From Arenimonas maotaiensis (GTDB lineage: Bacteria > Pseudomonadota > Gammaproteobacteria > Xanthomonadales > Xanthomonadaceae): DNA of 64,000 bases. The translations under genes and the position numbers were made by a program. The stretch's first letter is position 1. Each line of letters begins with the position of its first letter. The stretch lies in the NCBI RefSeq assembly GCF_014638745.1, contig NZ_BMFO01000005.1, positions 1-64,000 of the forward strand, in the 5' to 3' direction. Of this stretch, positions 18,236 through 29,297 are shown one piece after another. Under the pieces are notes generated by a model, which ran no database searches, was not told the DNA's origin, and worked only from the letters and a program-made list of their open reading frames with translations.

Positions 18236-19115
18236 CGATGCGGACCCAATCCTCGCGCGCGGTCACCGTCAGGCCCTCGAAGTAGGGTTCGTAGGCGGCC
18301 AACACGTCGTCGGCCTGGCTTTGCAGGATGCCCGAAAGCGCGATCACGCCGGCGGCTTCGGTGCGCGCGGCCAGGGTATCGACCAAGGCGACCAGTGCCG
18401 TGGCCAGGATGTTGGCGACCACCACCGGATAGCGCCGCACCGGTTCGTCGGCCGGCAGGTAGACCTGCAGGCGGTCGCCGATGCCGTTGCGTTCGGCGTT
18501 GTCATGGCTGGCGGTCAGCGCCTGCGGGTCGTTGTCGACGCCGACCGCCGAGGCCGCGCCGAGCTTGAGCGCGGCCAAGGCCAGGATGCCGGAGCCGCAG
18601 CCGAAGTCGAGCACGTCCTTGCCACGCAGGTCGAGGCCGTCCAGCCAGTCCAGGCACAGCGCGGTGGTGGCGTGCGTGCCGGAGCCGAAGGCCAGACCCG
18701 GATCGAGCCGGATGATGACGCCGCCTTCTGCTTCGGCCGGCGCTTCGCTGTGCCAGGGCACGATCCACGTACGCGCACCGAAGCGCATCGGCCGGAACTG
18801 GTCGAGCCATGCGCGTTCCCAGTCCTGGTCCTCGACGGTGCGGAAGCTTGCCGTGCTCCAGTCGATGCCGCCGTCGTAGGCGTCCAGAGCGTGCAGCAGC
18901 AGGCCTTCGTGCGTGCCGTGCTCGAATAGCGCCAGCAGGATGATGTCGTTCCACAGCGGCGTCTCGCCGACGCCCGGTTCCAGGATGGCGCGTTCGTTTT
19001 CGGCGTCGGCGGCGTCCAGCAGGGACACGCTGAGCGCACCGAGTTCGGTCAGCGCGGTTTCCACCCGCGCTTCCTCGCTGGCCTTGCAGGCGATGGACAG
19101 TTCCAGGTACGGCAT
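18216..19115 (-). CDS. prmA: Ribosomal protein L11 methyltransferase PrmA
   Basis: SAM-dependent enzyme that trimethylates residues of ribosomal protein L11. The 299 residues carry the substrate-binding N-terminus ([11 protein letters not shown]) and the Rossmann methyltransferase domain with [29 protein letters not shown] and VVANILA motifs typical of PrmA. Its ATG at 19115 overlaps the accC stop (TGATG), and it overlaps the DUF3426 gene downstream. Confidence 0.96.
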   Translation of the reverse strand: MPYLELSIACKASEEARVETALTELGALSVSLLDAADAENERAILEPGVGETPLWNDIILLALFEHGTHEGLLLHALDAYDGGIDWSTASFRTVEDQDWERAWLDQFRPMRFGARTWIVPWHSEAPAEAEGGVIIRLDPGLAFGSGTHATTALCLDWLDGLDLRGKDVLDFGCGSGILALAALKLGAASAVGVDNDPQALTASHDNAERNGIGDRLQVYLPADEPVRRYPVVVANILATALVALVDTLAARTEAAGVIALSGILQSQADDVLAAYEPYFEGLTVTAREDWVRIDGRRRA

Positions 19116-20482
19116 CAGCTCAGTCCGAGGCTCTTTTCCTTGCGTTCGGCCAGGCGCTTCTCCAGGTAGTGGATGTTGGTGCCGCCTTGGAAGAAGCCGG
19201 CGTCGGCCAGGATGCGCTGCTGCAGCGGCACGTTGGTCTTGATGCCGTCCACGATCATCTCCGACAGCGCGCAGCGCATGCGGTGGATGGCCTGCTCGCG
19301 GTCGTTGCCGTGCACGATCAGCTTGCCGATCATCGAATCGTAGTTCGGCGGCACCTTGTAGCCTTCGTAGATGTGCGAATCGACGCGCACGCCCGGGCCG
19401 CCCGGCGAATGGAAATGCTTGATCAGGCCGGGGCTGGGCAGGAAGCTGTCCGGGTCCTCGGCGTTGATGCGGCATTCGATGGCGTGGCCGCGGATGACGA
19501 TGTCCTCCTGGCGCAGGCTGAGCTTATGGCCGGACGCGATCAACAGCTGCTCGCGCACCAGGTCGACGCCGGTGACCATTTCGGTGACCGGATGCTCGAC
19601 CTGGATGCGGGTGTTCATCTCGATGAAGTAGAAGCGGCCGTTCTCGTACAGGAACTCGAAGGTGCCGGCGCCGCGGTAGCCGATGCGGATGCAGGCCTCG
19701 ACGCAGACGCGGCCGATCTCGGCGCGCTGCTCGGGCGTGATGCCCGGCGCCGGGGCTTCCTCGACCACTTTCTGGTGCCGGCGTTGCATCGAGCAGTCGC
19801 GTTCGCCCAGATGGATGGCGTTGCCTTGGCCGTCGGACAGCACCTGGATCTCGATGTGGCGCGGGTTCTCCAGGAATTTCTCCATGTAGACCATGTCGTT
19901 GTTGAACGCGGCCTTGGCTTCCTGCTGGGTGGTGGTGATGGCGGTGACCAGCTGCTCGGCCTCGCGCACCACGCGCATGCCGCGGCCGCCGCCGCCGCCG
20001 GCGGCCTTGATGATGACCGGATAGCCGATTTCCTCGGCCATCTTCAGGTTGGCCAACGCGTCGTCGCCGAGCGGGCCGCCGGAGCCGGGCACGCACGGCA
20101 CGCCGGCGTCCTTCATGGCGCGGATGGCTTCGACCTTGTCGCCCATCATGCGGATGACGTCGGCGGTCGGGCCGATGAACACGAAGCCGGAGGCCTCGGC
20201 GCGCTCGCAGAACGCGGCGTTCTCAGACAGGAAGCCGTAGCCGGGGTGGATGCCGTCGGCGTCGGTCACTTCCGCGGCGGCGATGATCGCCGGCACGTTC
20301 AGGTAGCTTTCGATCGACGGCGCCGGACCGATGCAGACCGACTCGTCGGCCATGGCCACGTGCTTGAGGTTGCGGTCGACCGTGGAGTGCACGGCCACCG
20401 TCTTGATGCCGAGCGCGCGGCAGGCGCGCAGGATGCGCAGCGCGATTTCCCCGCGGTTGGCGATGACGACTTTCTTCAGCAT
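19115..20482 (-). CDS. accC: Biotin carboxylase AccC
   Basis: ATP-dependent carboxylation of the biotin on AccB, first half of the acetyl-CoA carboxylase reaction. The 455-residue protein starts [20 protein letters not shown] and shows the ATP-grasp glycine loop [11 protein letters not shown], the [12 protein letters not shown] and [15 protein letters not shown] motifs, all intact. It follows accB by 13 bases in the classic accBC order. Confidence 0.98.
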   Translation of the reverse strand: MLKKVVIANRGEIALRILRACRALGIKTVAVHSTVDRNLKHVAMADESVCIGPAPSIESYLNVPAIIAAAEVTDADGIHPGYGFLSENAAFCERAEASGFVFIGPTADVIRMMGDKVEAIRAMKDAGVPCVPGSGGPLGDDALANLKMAEEIGYPVIIKAAGGGGGRGMRVVREAEQLVTAITTTQQEAKAAFNNDMVYMEKFLENPRHIEIQVLSDGQGNAIHLGERDCSMQRRHQKVVEEAPAPGITPEQRAEIGRVCVEACIRIGYRGAGTFEFLYENGRFYFIEMNTRIQVEHPVTEMVTGVDLVREQLLIASGHKLSLRQEDIVIRGHAIECRINAEDPDSFLPSPGLIKHFHSPGGPGVRVDSHIYEGYKVPPNYDSMIGKLIVHGNDREQAIHRMRCALSEMIVDGIKTNVPLQQRILADAGFFQGGTNIHYLEKRLAERKEKSLGLS

Positions 20483-20495
20483 GACGGGCTTCCGG

Positions 20496-20972
20496 TCAGG
20501 AGATGATGAACATCACTTCGTCGAACTCGACCGCCTGGCCGGCCTCGACCAGGATGGCGGTGACGGTGCCGGAGACGTCGGCTTCGATCGGGTTGAACAT
20601 CTTCATCGCCTCGATGATGCCGAGGGTGTCGCCGGCCTTCACGGTCTGGCCGACTTTCACGTACGGCGCGGCGTCCGGGCTCGGTGCGGCATAGAAGGTG
20701 CCGACCATCGGCGAGCGCACGGCGTGGCCGTCGACCGCGGATTTGGTCGACTTGCCGACCGATTCGGCCGACGGGCCCGGCACCGGCGCGGCGGCGCGCG
20801 GCGCGTCGGCCGCCGGGGCGGGCGCAGGCACATGATGCACCACCGGCGCGGGCGCGACCGACGTGCTGTGGCGGGCCAGGCGCACGGTCTCCTCGCCTTC
20901 CTTGATTTCCAGTTCGGACAGGCTGGATTTCTCCAGCAGTTCGATCAGGGCTTTGATTTTACGCAGATCCAT
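20496..20972 (-). CDS. accB: Biotin carboxyl carrier protein AccB
   Basis: Carrier subunit of acetyl-CoA carboxylase. The 158 residues include an N-terminal helical part ([20 protein letters not shown]), a long Ala/Pro linker and the biotinyl domain with the EAMKM site, whose Lys accepts biotin, and the thumb segment [17 protein letters not shown]. Aligned well with the family throughout. Confidence 0.98.
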   Translation of the reverse strand: MDLRKIKALIELLEKSSLSELEIKEGEETVRLARHSTSVAPAPVVHHVPAPAPAADAPRAAAPVPGPSAESVGKSTKSAVDGHAVRSPMVGTFYAAPSPDAAPYVKVGQTVKAGDTLGIIEAMKMFNPIEADVSGTVTAILVEAGQAVEFDEVMFIIS

Positions 20973-20991
20973 AATGACCTCGGTTCGGGGC

Positions 20992-21450
20992 TCAGGGGGT
21001 GTCGGCGGCCGTGACGGGTAATTCCCGCATCAGCCGCGCCAGGCCGTAGCGGTAGCTGTCGGCGCCGAAGCCGCAGATGACCGCCAAGGCCAGATCGGAA
21101 AAATACGAGTGCCGGCGGAACGGTTCGCGCCGGTACGGGTTGGACAGGTGCGCCTCGACGAACGGCAGGCCGGTGGCGGCGAAGGCGTCGCGCAGCGCCA
21201 CCGAGGTGTGGGTGAAGGCGGCCGGATTGATCAGGATGGCGTCGACGCCGGCGATCGGCGCCTGCTGCACTTTCTCCACCAGTTCGTGCTCGGCGTTGCT
21301 TTGGAAGCACTCCAATCGGTGGCCGGCGGCTTCGGCTTGGGTTTTCAGGCTATGATTGATGTCGGCCAGAGTCTCGCGGCCATAGATATCCGGCTCGCGC
21401 TGCCCCAGTAGATTCAAATTCGGTCCGTGCAAAACCCAAAACGTCGCCAC
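20992..21450 (-). CDS. aroQ: 3-dehydroquinate dehydratase, type II
   Basis: Third step of the shikimate pathway. The signature [18 protein letters not shown] (with the catalytic Tyr of the flexible loop), [15 protein letters not shown] and [14 protein letters not shown] are present. A GTG start at 21450 (152 residues) is preferred because AGGGAG lies about 6 bases upstream, although an in-frame ATG at 21465 exists. It heads the aroQ-accBC-prmA-DUF3426-fis-purHD run of genes. Confidence 0.95.
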   Translation of the reverse strand: MATFWVLHGPNLNLLGQREPDIYGRETLADINHSLKTQAEAAGHRLECFQSNAEHELVEKVQQAPIAGVDAILINPAAFTHTSVALRDAFAATGLPFVEAHLSNPYRREPFRRHSYFSDLALAVICGFGADSYRYGLARLMRELPVTAADTP

Positions 21451-21532
21451 AGCGCTCTCCCTCATCGGACGCGCAGTTTCGCAAACTTGGGTTGTTTTGT
21501 CCAGAAATTGCCGGAAAATGTCCGAAAATGAA

Positions 21533-21557
21533 CGCTGTTTGATTTTTGTTAACAGCG
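21533..21557 (-). terminator. Possible weak terminator after the TlpA-like gene
   Basis: CGCTGTT and AACAGCG form a 7-bp stem around an 11-base AT-rich loop in the aroQ leader region, just after the end of the TlpA-like gene. A clear T-run is missing, so the role is doubtful. Confidence 0.25.
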
Positions 21558-21564
21558 CTCGGCC

Positions 21565-22152
21565 TTATTCCATGCCCTCGGCCAGCCAAGCGCGTAACTG
21601 GTCTTCACCGGCGAATACGCCGATATGCCGTTTCACCAAGCGGCCCTGCGGGTCGATCAATACCGTGAACGGCAATACGCCCCAGCCGTTGCCGAGCAGC
21701 ACCGAGCTGTCGGCCGGGCCGGCCGGCTCGTGGTGCTGGCTGAAACGCACCGGGATGTCGGCCAGCAGGGTCTGCGCCGCCTCCGGCGACTCCAGCGCGA
21801 TGCCGACCACCTCGAAACGGCCTTGGCTGCCGGCATGCACCGCATCCAGCCAGGGCATTTCCAGCCGGCACGGACCGCACCAGCTGGCCCAGTAGTTGAT
21901 CACCTGCCAGCGGCCGGGCGTCGGCAAGCTGCGCGGCCGGCCGTCGAAGTCGTGTACGGTGAACGGCCGCACGGCATCGCCGGGCTGGGCGGCACCGCCC
22001 GGCGCCGGGTATTTCGGCGGCACGAAACGCGCGAACAGCGCCTGGCCGAGATCGGTGCGCAACAGCACGCCGGGGCCGGCGATGAACATGCCGAGCGCCA
22101 AGCCCAGCACGGCGGCGCCCAAGGCCGCCGCCAGCACCTTCAGCGGCTTCAC
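21565..22152 (-). CDS. TlpA/ResA-like membrane-anchored thioredoxin
   Basis: Periplasmic thiol-disulfide oxidoreductase held by an N-terminal membrane segment (about 5-28). The 195-residue product from the GTG at 22152 has the thioredoxin fold with the active site WASWCGPC and the cis-Pro region GVLPFTVLID. The GTG overlaps the dsbD stop codon (GTGA), so the two are translated together. DsbD is the likely electron donor that keeps this protein reduced, and cytochrome c maturation or a similar reductive repair path is a plausible use. Confidence 0.88.
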   Translation of the reverse strand: MKPLKVLAAALGAAVLGLALGMFIAGPGVLLRTDLGQALFARFVPPKYPAPGGAAQPGDAVRPFTVHDFDGRPRSLPTPGRWQVINYWASWCGPCRLEMPWLDAVHAGSQGRFEVVGIALESPEAAQTLLADIPVRFSQHHEPAGPADSSVLLGNGWGVLPFTVLIDPQGRLVKRHIGVFAGEDQLRAWLAEGME

Positions 22153-24263
22153 GGCGTCAGCGCCTCGCGCATGATCTCGAAGGTCAGCAGCTGCGGCAGC
22201 TGCCGGCCGGGGCCGGGGCCTTTCGGATACACCACGTACAGCGGCACGCCAGGCGTCCGGTATTGGTCGAGGTAGGCGGTGATTTCCGGATCCTGGTTGG
22301 TCCAGTCGCCGACCAGATACACGGTGCCGGTGTCCTTCAGCAATTGCGTGAAGGCGTCGGTGTGCAGCACGGCCTTTTCGTTGACCTTGCAGGTGATGCA
22401 CCAGTCGGCGGTCATGTCGACGAACACCGGCGTGCCGGCGGCGCGCAGTTCATCCAGTCGCTTGCGGCTGAAGGCCTCGTAGTTCGCGCCCTGCGCCGTC
22501 ACGGCGCCGGCGCGCGGCGTTTCCTGCCGCAGCGCGAACGCGAAGCCGGCGGCGGCGATCAGGCCCAGCAGCAGCGCCACCGCCTTGGCTTTCGCGCTCG
22601 GTTGCAGCTTCTGGCGTTCGAACCACCACAGCGCGGCGCTCAGCGCGATGGCGGCGATCAACAGCAGCGCCAAGCCGTTCACGCCCTTCTGGTTGCCGAA
22701 CACCCAAGCCAGCCAGACCGCGGTCAGGTACATCGGATAGGCCAGCCAGTGCTTGAGCGTATCCATCCACGCGCCGGGCTTGGGCAGGCGCGTGGCCAGT
22801 GCCGGCACGAAGCCGATCAGCAGGAACGGCAACGCCAGGCCCAGGCCGAGCGCCAGGAACACCGACAGCGCCAGCAGCCAGTGCGCGGTGAACGCGAACG
22901 CCAGCGCGCTGCCCATGAACGGCGCGGTGCAGGGGCTGGCCACCACCACCGCCAGCACGCCGGTGAAGAAATCCCCGGCCGGACCGGATTTCTCGGTCAA
23001 CGACTGGCCCATGCCGGCGAAGCCCGAGCCCCAGTTGTACAGGCCCGACATCATCAGGCCGATGGCGAACATCAGCAGTGCCAGCGCGCCGACCACCACC
23101 GGCTGCTGCAGCTGGAAGCCCCAGCCCAGCGCCTCACCGGCGCTGCGCAGCGCCAATACCCCGGCGCCGAGCGCGGCGAAGCTGACCATCACGCCGGCGG
23201 TGTACCACAGCGCGTGGCTGCGGGCGTGCCCGGGCGTATTGGCCTTGGCCAGCGCCATGGCCTTGAACGACAGCACCGGCAACACGCAGGGCATCAGGTT
23301 CAGGATCAGCCCGCCGAGCAAGGCCAACAGCAGGGCCGGCAGCCAGCCCGTCAATCCAATCGATGCGGCCTCGGCGGTATCATCGCCGGCATCCGCCACC
23401 TGGCCGCCGGCGGGCACCGTCACCTCGATTTGGCGTTGCATCGGCGGATAGCACAGGCCGTTTTCCTTGCAGCCTTGGAAATCGGCGCGCACGGCGAGCG
23501 TGGCGGCGGCGGTATCGCGGCGTTGCAGCGGAAGGTCGAATTCGATTTGGCCGAAATACACCGGCACGGTGCCGAATTCGGGGTCGGGATACCACACCGG
23601 TTCCGGTAGCCGCGGTTTGCCGAGCGCGAGGGCGCCGGCGGCCGGCAGCGTGAACGCCAGCTTGTCGCGGTACAGGTAATAGCCTTCGGCCGGGGTCAGG
23701 CGCGCCATCAGGGTATCGGGCGCGCGCGCGGCCAACTCCACCTGGAACGCTTGGTCTTCCGGCAGCGCATCCGCGCCGGCGGGCTTCAGGCCGAGCGGGT
23801 CGGACGCGCCGGCCGCGGCGGCATCGGTCAGCGGCACGCGCACGCGTTTTTTCTGCGGCGGATAGCAGATGCCGATATCGGCGCAGCCTTGGTATTTCAG
23901 GGTGAATTCGACGTGATTCAAGCCTTGTGGATTGTCCAGCGCCAGCACGGCGGCCACTTCCTGGCGGTAGGTTTCGACATCGCCGAAGAATTCGTCGCGG
24001 TAAGCCTTGCCCGGCGGCAACTGCAGCGGCTGCAGGGTGATGCCGGCATTCGGCGCATCGGCGCCCATCCGGTGTTTGTACAGGTAATAGCCGTCGGCGA
24101 TGCGCCAGCGCACCTCGATACGGCTTTCCGACAGCCGGGTCACCGATAGCGGGTAGGCGACGTCGATCGGCAGCAGGTCGTCGGGGCCGGCCGGCTGTGC
24201 CCGAACAGGGGCGGCGGCCAGCAACAGGAGGGCGAGCAGGGGCGCGAACAGGGAATTTTTCAT
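22149..24263 (-). CDS. dsbD: Thiol:disulfide interchange protein DsbD with doubled N-terminal domain
   Basis: Carries electrons from cytoplasmic thioredoxin across the membrane to periplasmic proteins. About 704 residues against 565 in E. coli. After a signal peptide come two consecutive alpha (nDsbD) domains, each with its own cysteine pair: GCADIGICYPP (Cys about 127, 133) and GCKENGLCYPP (about 265, 271). Eight membrane segments follow with Cys about 326 (LMPCVLP) and 445 (ASPCTAP), and a C-terminal thioredoxin domain with WCITC (622-625). All redox cysteines are kept. The ATG at 24263 matches the signal peptide; a TTG two codons earlier is less likely. Confidence 0.93.
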   Translation of the reverse strand: MKNSLFAPLLALLLLAAAPVRAQPAGPDDLLPIDVAYPLSVTRLSESRIEVRWRIADGYYLYKHRMGADAPNAGITLQPLQLPPGKAYRDEFFGDVETYRQEVAAVLALDNPQGLNHVEFTLKYQGCADIGICYPPQKKRVRVPLTDAAAAGASDPLGLKPAGADALPEDQAFQVELAARAPDTLMARLTPAEGYYLYRDKLAFTLPAAGALALGKPRLPEPVWYPDPEFGTVPVYFGQIEFDLPLQRRDTAAATLAVRADFQGCKENGLCYPPMQRQIEVTVPAGGQVADAGDDTAEAASIGLTGWLPALLLALLGGLILNLMPCVLPVLSFKAMALAKANTPGHARSHALWYTAGVMVSFAALGAGVLALRSAGEALGWGFQLQQPVVVGALALLMFAIGLMMSGLYNWGSGFAGMGQSLTEKSGPAGDFFTGVLAVVVASPCTAPFMGSALAFAFTAHWLLALSVFLALGLGLALPFLLIGFVPALATRLPKPGAWMDTLKHWLAYPMYLTAVWLAWVFGNQKGVNGLALLLIAAIALSAALWWFERQKLQPSAKAKAVALLLGLIAAAGFAFALRQETPRAGAVTAQGANYEAFSRKRLDELRAAGTPVFVDMTADWCITCKVNEKAVLHTDAFTQLLKDTGTVYLVGDWTNQDPEITAYLDQYRTPGVPLYVVYPKGPGPGRQLPQLLTFEIMREALTP

Positions 24264-24389
24264 CGGCAATCGGGCGGGTGATCGGTTCGCCGCGGGCCGC
24301 GGCCAAGGACAGCAGTCTAACCCAGCGCCGGTCCGTGCCGGGTGAATCCCGGTTCAGGCCGCCCGGCCGGCGCGCGCCGGCGGTGCCCC

Positions 24390-24418
24390 CTTGAAATCGG
24401 AAACGCCGGCCCTTAAAT
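24390..24418 (+). promoter_or_regulatory. Candidate sigma-32 promoter of groESL
   Basis: CTTGAAA (24390-24396), 13 bases, then CCCTTAAAT (24410-24418) resembles the heat-shock consensus CTTGAAA-N11-16-CCCCATNT. It lies about 40 bases before the CIRCE element, so both heat-shock controls could act on groESL. Confidence 0.5.
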
Positions 24419-24455
24419 GGGAAAACAGCCCGAGCGGTCGGTTTTCGCGTAGAAT

Positions 24456-24482
24456 TTGGCACTCTCTGCGGGTGAGTGCTAA
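24456..24482. promoter_or_regulatory. CIRCE operator (HrcA binding site)
   Basis: TTGGCACTC, 9 bases, GAGTGCTAA: the inverted repeat of the CIRCE element with a single deviation from the consensus TTAGCACTC-N9-GAGTGCTAA. It lies about 55 bases before groES. It implies HrcA repression of groESL; hrcA is not in the window. Confidence 0.92.
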
Positions 24483-24535
24483 CCGCCCCGCTGGGTATTG
24501 ACCTAACCCATTGTTTTAAAACACAAAGGTAACTT

Positions 24536-24823
24536 ATGAACATCAAGCCTCTGTTTGACCGCGTTGTCATCAAACGCATGGAAGAAGAAAAAGTGTCCGC
24601 TGGCGGCATCGTCATTCCGGATTCGGCCACCGAAAAGCCGGTGAAAGGCGAAGTGTTGGCCGTGGGTGAAGGCAAGTCGCTGGACAACGGCAGCGTGCGC
24701 GCGCCGAAAGTCAAAGTGGGCGACAAGGTCCTGTTCGGCAAATACGCCGGCACCGAATTCAAGCTCGACGGCACCGAAATCCTGGTGGTCAAGGAAGACG
24801 ACATCCTCGCCGTCCTCGGCTGA
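24536..24823 (+). CDS. groES: Co-chaperonin GroES
   Basis: Seven-subunit lid of the GroEL chamber. 95 residues with the normal start [14 protein letters not shown], the mobile loop region [19 protein letters not shown] and the C-terminal [13 protein letters not shown]. Followed by groEL after 56 bases, with the CIRCE operator in front. Confidence 0.98.
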   Translation: MNIKPLFDRVVIKRMEEEKVSAGGIVIPDSATEKPVKGEVLAVGEGKSLDNGSVRAPKVKVGDKVLFGKYAGTEFKLDGTEILVVKEDDILAVLG

Positions 24824-24876
24824 TCCGCCGCCGCAATCCCGATCCGTACCACACAATAATTTTTTTGAGGAACTGA

Positions 24877-26520
<1,644 letters not shown>

Positions 26521-26546
26521 TCCATCCCTTCCGCGTCACGCAAACG

Positions 26547-26575
26547 AAAACCCCGCCGAAAGGCGGGGTTTTTTT
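26547..26575 (+). terminator. groESL terminator
   Basis: A strong intrinsic terminator: AAAACCCCGCC, loop GAAA, GGCGGGG followed by a run of seven or more T. It can work in both directions, since the A-run on the other side serves the convergent CoA transferase gene. Confidence 0.92.
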
Positions 26576-26584
26576 GCGGCCGGC

Positions 26585-28099
26585 TCAGGCCTTCATGGTG
26601 CCGGTGTCGAGCCAGCGCTGGTGCCAAGACAGCGCCTCCGGCAGCAGGTGCGGCGTGTGCTTGCCGTAGCTGTCGCGGCAGGCGCGCTCGAAGTAGTCCT
26701 GCAGCGCATCGCGGTAGTCCGGGTGCGCGCAGTGCGCGATGACCTGGCGCGCGCGCTGCTTGGGCGACAGTCCGCGCAGGTCGGCCAGGCCCTGTTCGGT
26801 GACGATCACCGCCACGTCGTGTTCGGTGTGGTCGACGTGGCTTACCATCGGCACGATCGAGGAGATGCTGCCGCCCTTGGCGGTGGAATTGCTGAGGAAC
26901 GCCGACAGGAAACCGTTGCGCGCGAAGTCGCCGGAGCCGCCGATGCCGTTCATGATGCTGCTGCCCATCACGTGCGTGGAGTTGATGTTGCCGTACAGGT
27001 CGGCCTCGATCATGCCGTTCATGCCGATGCAACCGAGCCGCCGCACCATCTCCGGGTGGTTGGAGATCTCCTGCGTGCGCAGGATGATGCGCGAGCGGTA
27101 GAAATCCAGGTTCCGGCGGAATTCCTCGTTGGCGTCCGGGCTGAGCGCGAAACCGGTGCACGAGGCGTAACGCAGCACGCCGGACTGGAGCAGGTCGAGC
27201 ATGCCGTCCTGGATCACCTCGGTGTAGGCTTCCAGACCGCGGAAGCCGCTGTCGGCCAGGCCGGCCAGCACCGCGTTCGGGATGTTGCCGACGCCCGACT
27301 GCAGCGGCAGCAGGTTGGCCGGCAGCCGGCCGCGCGCCACCTCGTGTTTGAGGAACTCGATCAGGTGTCCGGCGATGCGGCGGCTGTCGTCGTCGATCGG
27401 ATTGAACGGGCTGTTGCGGTCGGGCGCGTCGGTCAGCACCACCGCCGCCACCTTGGCCGGATCGCAGCGCAGCGTGGTCTGGCCGATGCGCTCGTCGCCG
27501 CGCACCATCGGAATCGGCTTGCGCTCCGGCGGTAGCGCGGTGCCGTAGTAGATGTCGTGCATGCCGAGCATCTCGGGCAGCTGCCAGCGGTTGACTTCGA
27601 TGACGACTTTCTTGGCCAGATCCAGCCAGGTCTTGTTGTTGCCGACCGAGGTGGTCGGCACCAGCGAGCCGTCCTCGAGGATCGCCGAAACCTCCACCAC
27701 CGCGGTGTCGATGGCGTTGTAGAAGCCGAACCACACGTGCTGGGCCACATGCGAGAGATGGATGTCGAGGTAATCCAGCTTGCCGGCGTTGATGCGCTTG
27801 CGGGCGTTCGGATCGCTTTGGAACGGCATGCGCATGGCCAGCCCGTCCACCTGCGCCAGGGCGCCGTCCAGTTCGGGCGCGGTCGATGCGCCGGTCAGCA
27901 GGTTGATGCGGAAATCCTCGCCGCGCGCGTGCGCCCGATCGATATGCGCGGCCAACGCCTGCGGCACCGCTTTCGGATAGCCCGAGCCGGTGAAGCCGCT
28001 CATCGCCACGGTCTCGCCCGGCTGGATCAGGGCGGCGGCCTGTTCGGCCGACATCAGGCGGGCGCGCAGGCCGGGATGGAGGATGCGGTCTTCGGACAT
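26585..28099 (-). CDS. Acetyl-CoA hydrolase / succinate CoA transferase family
   Basis: Moves CoA between acyl groups; close relatives convert acetyl-CoA and succinate to acetate and succinyl-CoA (AarC/ScpC type). 504 residues with the two-domain layout of the family, the MSGFTGSGYPKAVP opening, the YTEVIQDGMLDLL segment holding the likely catalytic Glu, and GIGGSGDFARNG near the CoA site. Which acyl partner is used cannot be told from sequence. A minus-strand GATAAT at about 28127-28132 may be its -10 box. It is monocistronic, convergent with groEL. Confidence 0.88.
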   Translation of the reverse strand: MSEDRILHPGLRARLMSAEQAAALIQPGETVAMSGFTGSGYPKAVPQALAAHIDRAHARGEDFRINLLTGASTAPELDGALAQVDGLAMRMPFQSDPNARKRINAGKLDYLDIHLSHVAQHVWFGFYNAIDTAVVEVSAILEDGSLVPTTSVGNNKTWLDLAKKVVIEVNRWQLPEMLGMHDIYYGTALPPERKPIPMVRGDERIGQTTLRCDPAKVAAVVLTDAPDRNSPFNPIDDDSRRIAGHLIEFLKHEVARGRLPANLLPLQSGVGNIPNAVLAGLADSGFRGLEAYTEVIQDGMLDLLQSGVLRYASCTGFALSPDANEEFRRNLDFYRSRIILRTQEISNHPEMVRRLGCIGMNGMIEADLYGNINSTHVMGSSIMNGIGGSGDFARNGFLSAFLSNSTAKGGSISSIVPMVSHVDHTEHDVAVIVTEQGLADLRGLSPKQRARQVIAHCAHPDYRDALQDYFERACRDSYGKHTPHLLPEALSWHQRWLDTGTMKA

Positions 28100-28130
28100 G
28101 GCGGTTCGTACTCAGAGCGAAAGCCCCATT

Positions 28131-28169
28131 ATCCGGCGCACATCGCCCGCATTCAACGCCGGATGTGCG
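28131..28169. promoter_or_regulatory. Overlapping inverted repeats between divergent genes
   Basis: ATCCGGCG (28131-28138) pairs with CGCCGGAT (28157-28164), and CGCACATC (28137-28144) pairs with GATGTGCG (28162-28169). They lie in the promoter region shared by the CoA transferase and the TraB-like gene and might be operators or an RNA hairpin. No regulator is assigned. Confidence 0.35.
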
Positions 28170-28222
28170 GAAACGCCAAACAATCGTCACTTTTCCGCAA
28201 CCTGCCGTGCCTGCGGCTGTCA

Positions 28223-28228
28223 TACAAT
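28223..28228 (+). promoter_or_regulatory. Candidate -10 box of the TraB-like gene
   Basis: TACAAT, 27 bases before the start codon at 28255. No convincing -35 hexamer is visible. Confidence 0.35.
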
Positions 28229-28254
28229 GCCGTTATCGAAACCGGACCTTCCCG

Positions 28255-29271
28255 ATGCGCTCCGTTCCCCTGCTGTTTGCCGTTTCCGCTTTGCTGGCGC
28301 CGACGCTTTCCGCGCAGGATGCGCCGCCGCCCGCACCCGTTGCTGCCGTGCCGTCCGCCAATGCGGTCGAAGTCAAGGGCATCTTGCCCGGTCCGGGTTT
28401 CTGGAAAGTCACCCGCGGCGGCAACACCGTGTGGATCCTGGCCTCGATCCGTCCGGTGCCGCGTGGCATGGAATGGGAAACCATCAAGCTCGAACGCAAG
28501 CTGGCCGATGCGCAGCTGTTGATCGGCGGCACCTCGGTCAAGCTCGACGCCGACATCGGCTTCTTCGGCAAGCTCGGCCTGGTGCCGTCGCTGTTGAAGG
28601 CGCGCCGCAACCCCGACGGCAAGACCCTGCAGCAGGTGCTGCCGCCGGAGACCTACGCGCGCTGGCTGACGCTGAAGGCGCGTTACATCGGCAACGACCG
28701 CGACATCGAACAGTGGCGTCCGATCTTCGCGGCGCAGGAACTGTACGAAAAAGCCATCCGCAAGGCCGGTCTGCGCAACGAAGGCATCGTCTGGCCGGAA
28801 GCCAAGGAATTGGCCGAGGACGCCGGCGTGCCGATCCGCCGTCCGGAAGTCCGGATCCGCATCAATGATCCGAAGCGCTTCATCAAGGAATTCAACCAGC
28901 GCGCGCTGAGCGACGTGGCCTGTTTCGAGAAGACCTTGGACAGCATCGAACGCGATGTGCGCTTCATGGCCGCGCGCGGCCGGGCCTGGGCCGAAGGCGA
29001 CATGGCCGGCCTGCGCGCCATCCCGCTGACCGACACTTCCGGCGCCTGCATCGACGCCCTGGTCGGCTCCGGCATCGGCCAGAGCGCCGGCTTGGGTGAT
29101 GCCCAGCGGCGCGCCCAAGAGGCTTGGCTGCAGGCCGTGGGCGGCGCCTTGGCAGAGCACCGCAACAGCGTGGCGGTGGCCAACATCGACGAATTGATGC
29201 GCCCCGGCGGCCTGTTGCAGCAGCTGCGCGCCCGCGGTTACGTCATCACCGAGCCCGACGCCCTGCCATAG
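28255..29271 (+). CDS. TraB/GumN-family exported protein
   Basis: A 338-residue protein with a cleavable signal peptide (MRSVPLLFAVSALLAPTLSA). The rest resembles the TraB/GumN family, in Xanthomonas often secreted proteins of unclear role; the opening WKVTRGGNTVWILASIRPVP corresponds to the family start. The GxxH motif that active TraB proteases show after the first strand is not present (ASIRPVP instead), so enzyme activity is doubtful. The start at 28255 is set by the signal peptide. It lies 26 bases before the MgtE-like gene. Confidence 0.65.
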   Translation: MRSVPLLFAVSALLAPTLSAQDAPPPAPVAAVPSANAVEVKGILPGPGFWKVTRGGNTVWILASIRPVPRGMEWETIKLERKLADAQLLIGGTSVKLDADIGFFGKLGLVPSLLKARRNPDGKTLQQVLPPETYARWLTLKARYIGNDRDIEQWRPIFAAQELYEKAIRKAGLRNEGIVWPEAKELAEDAGVPIRRPEVRIRINDPKRFIKEFNQRALSDVACFEKTLDSIERDVRFMAARGRAWAEGDMAGLRAIPLTDTSGACIDALVGSGIGQSAGLGDAQRRAQEAWLQAVGGALAEHRNSVAVANIDELMRPGGLLQQLRARGYVITEPDALP

Positions 29272-29297
29272 GCAGCCATCGGCATCTGCGCTACCCT

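Noticed and set aside
22149..24263. The long DsbD as an assembly error or frameshift fusion
   Set aside because: The frame is continuous, both repeats keep their own Cys pairs and differ in sequence, and codon use is even, so it is a real duplication.
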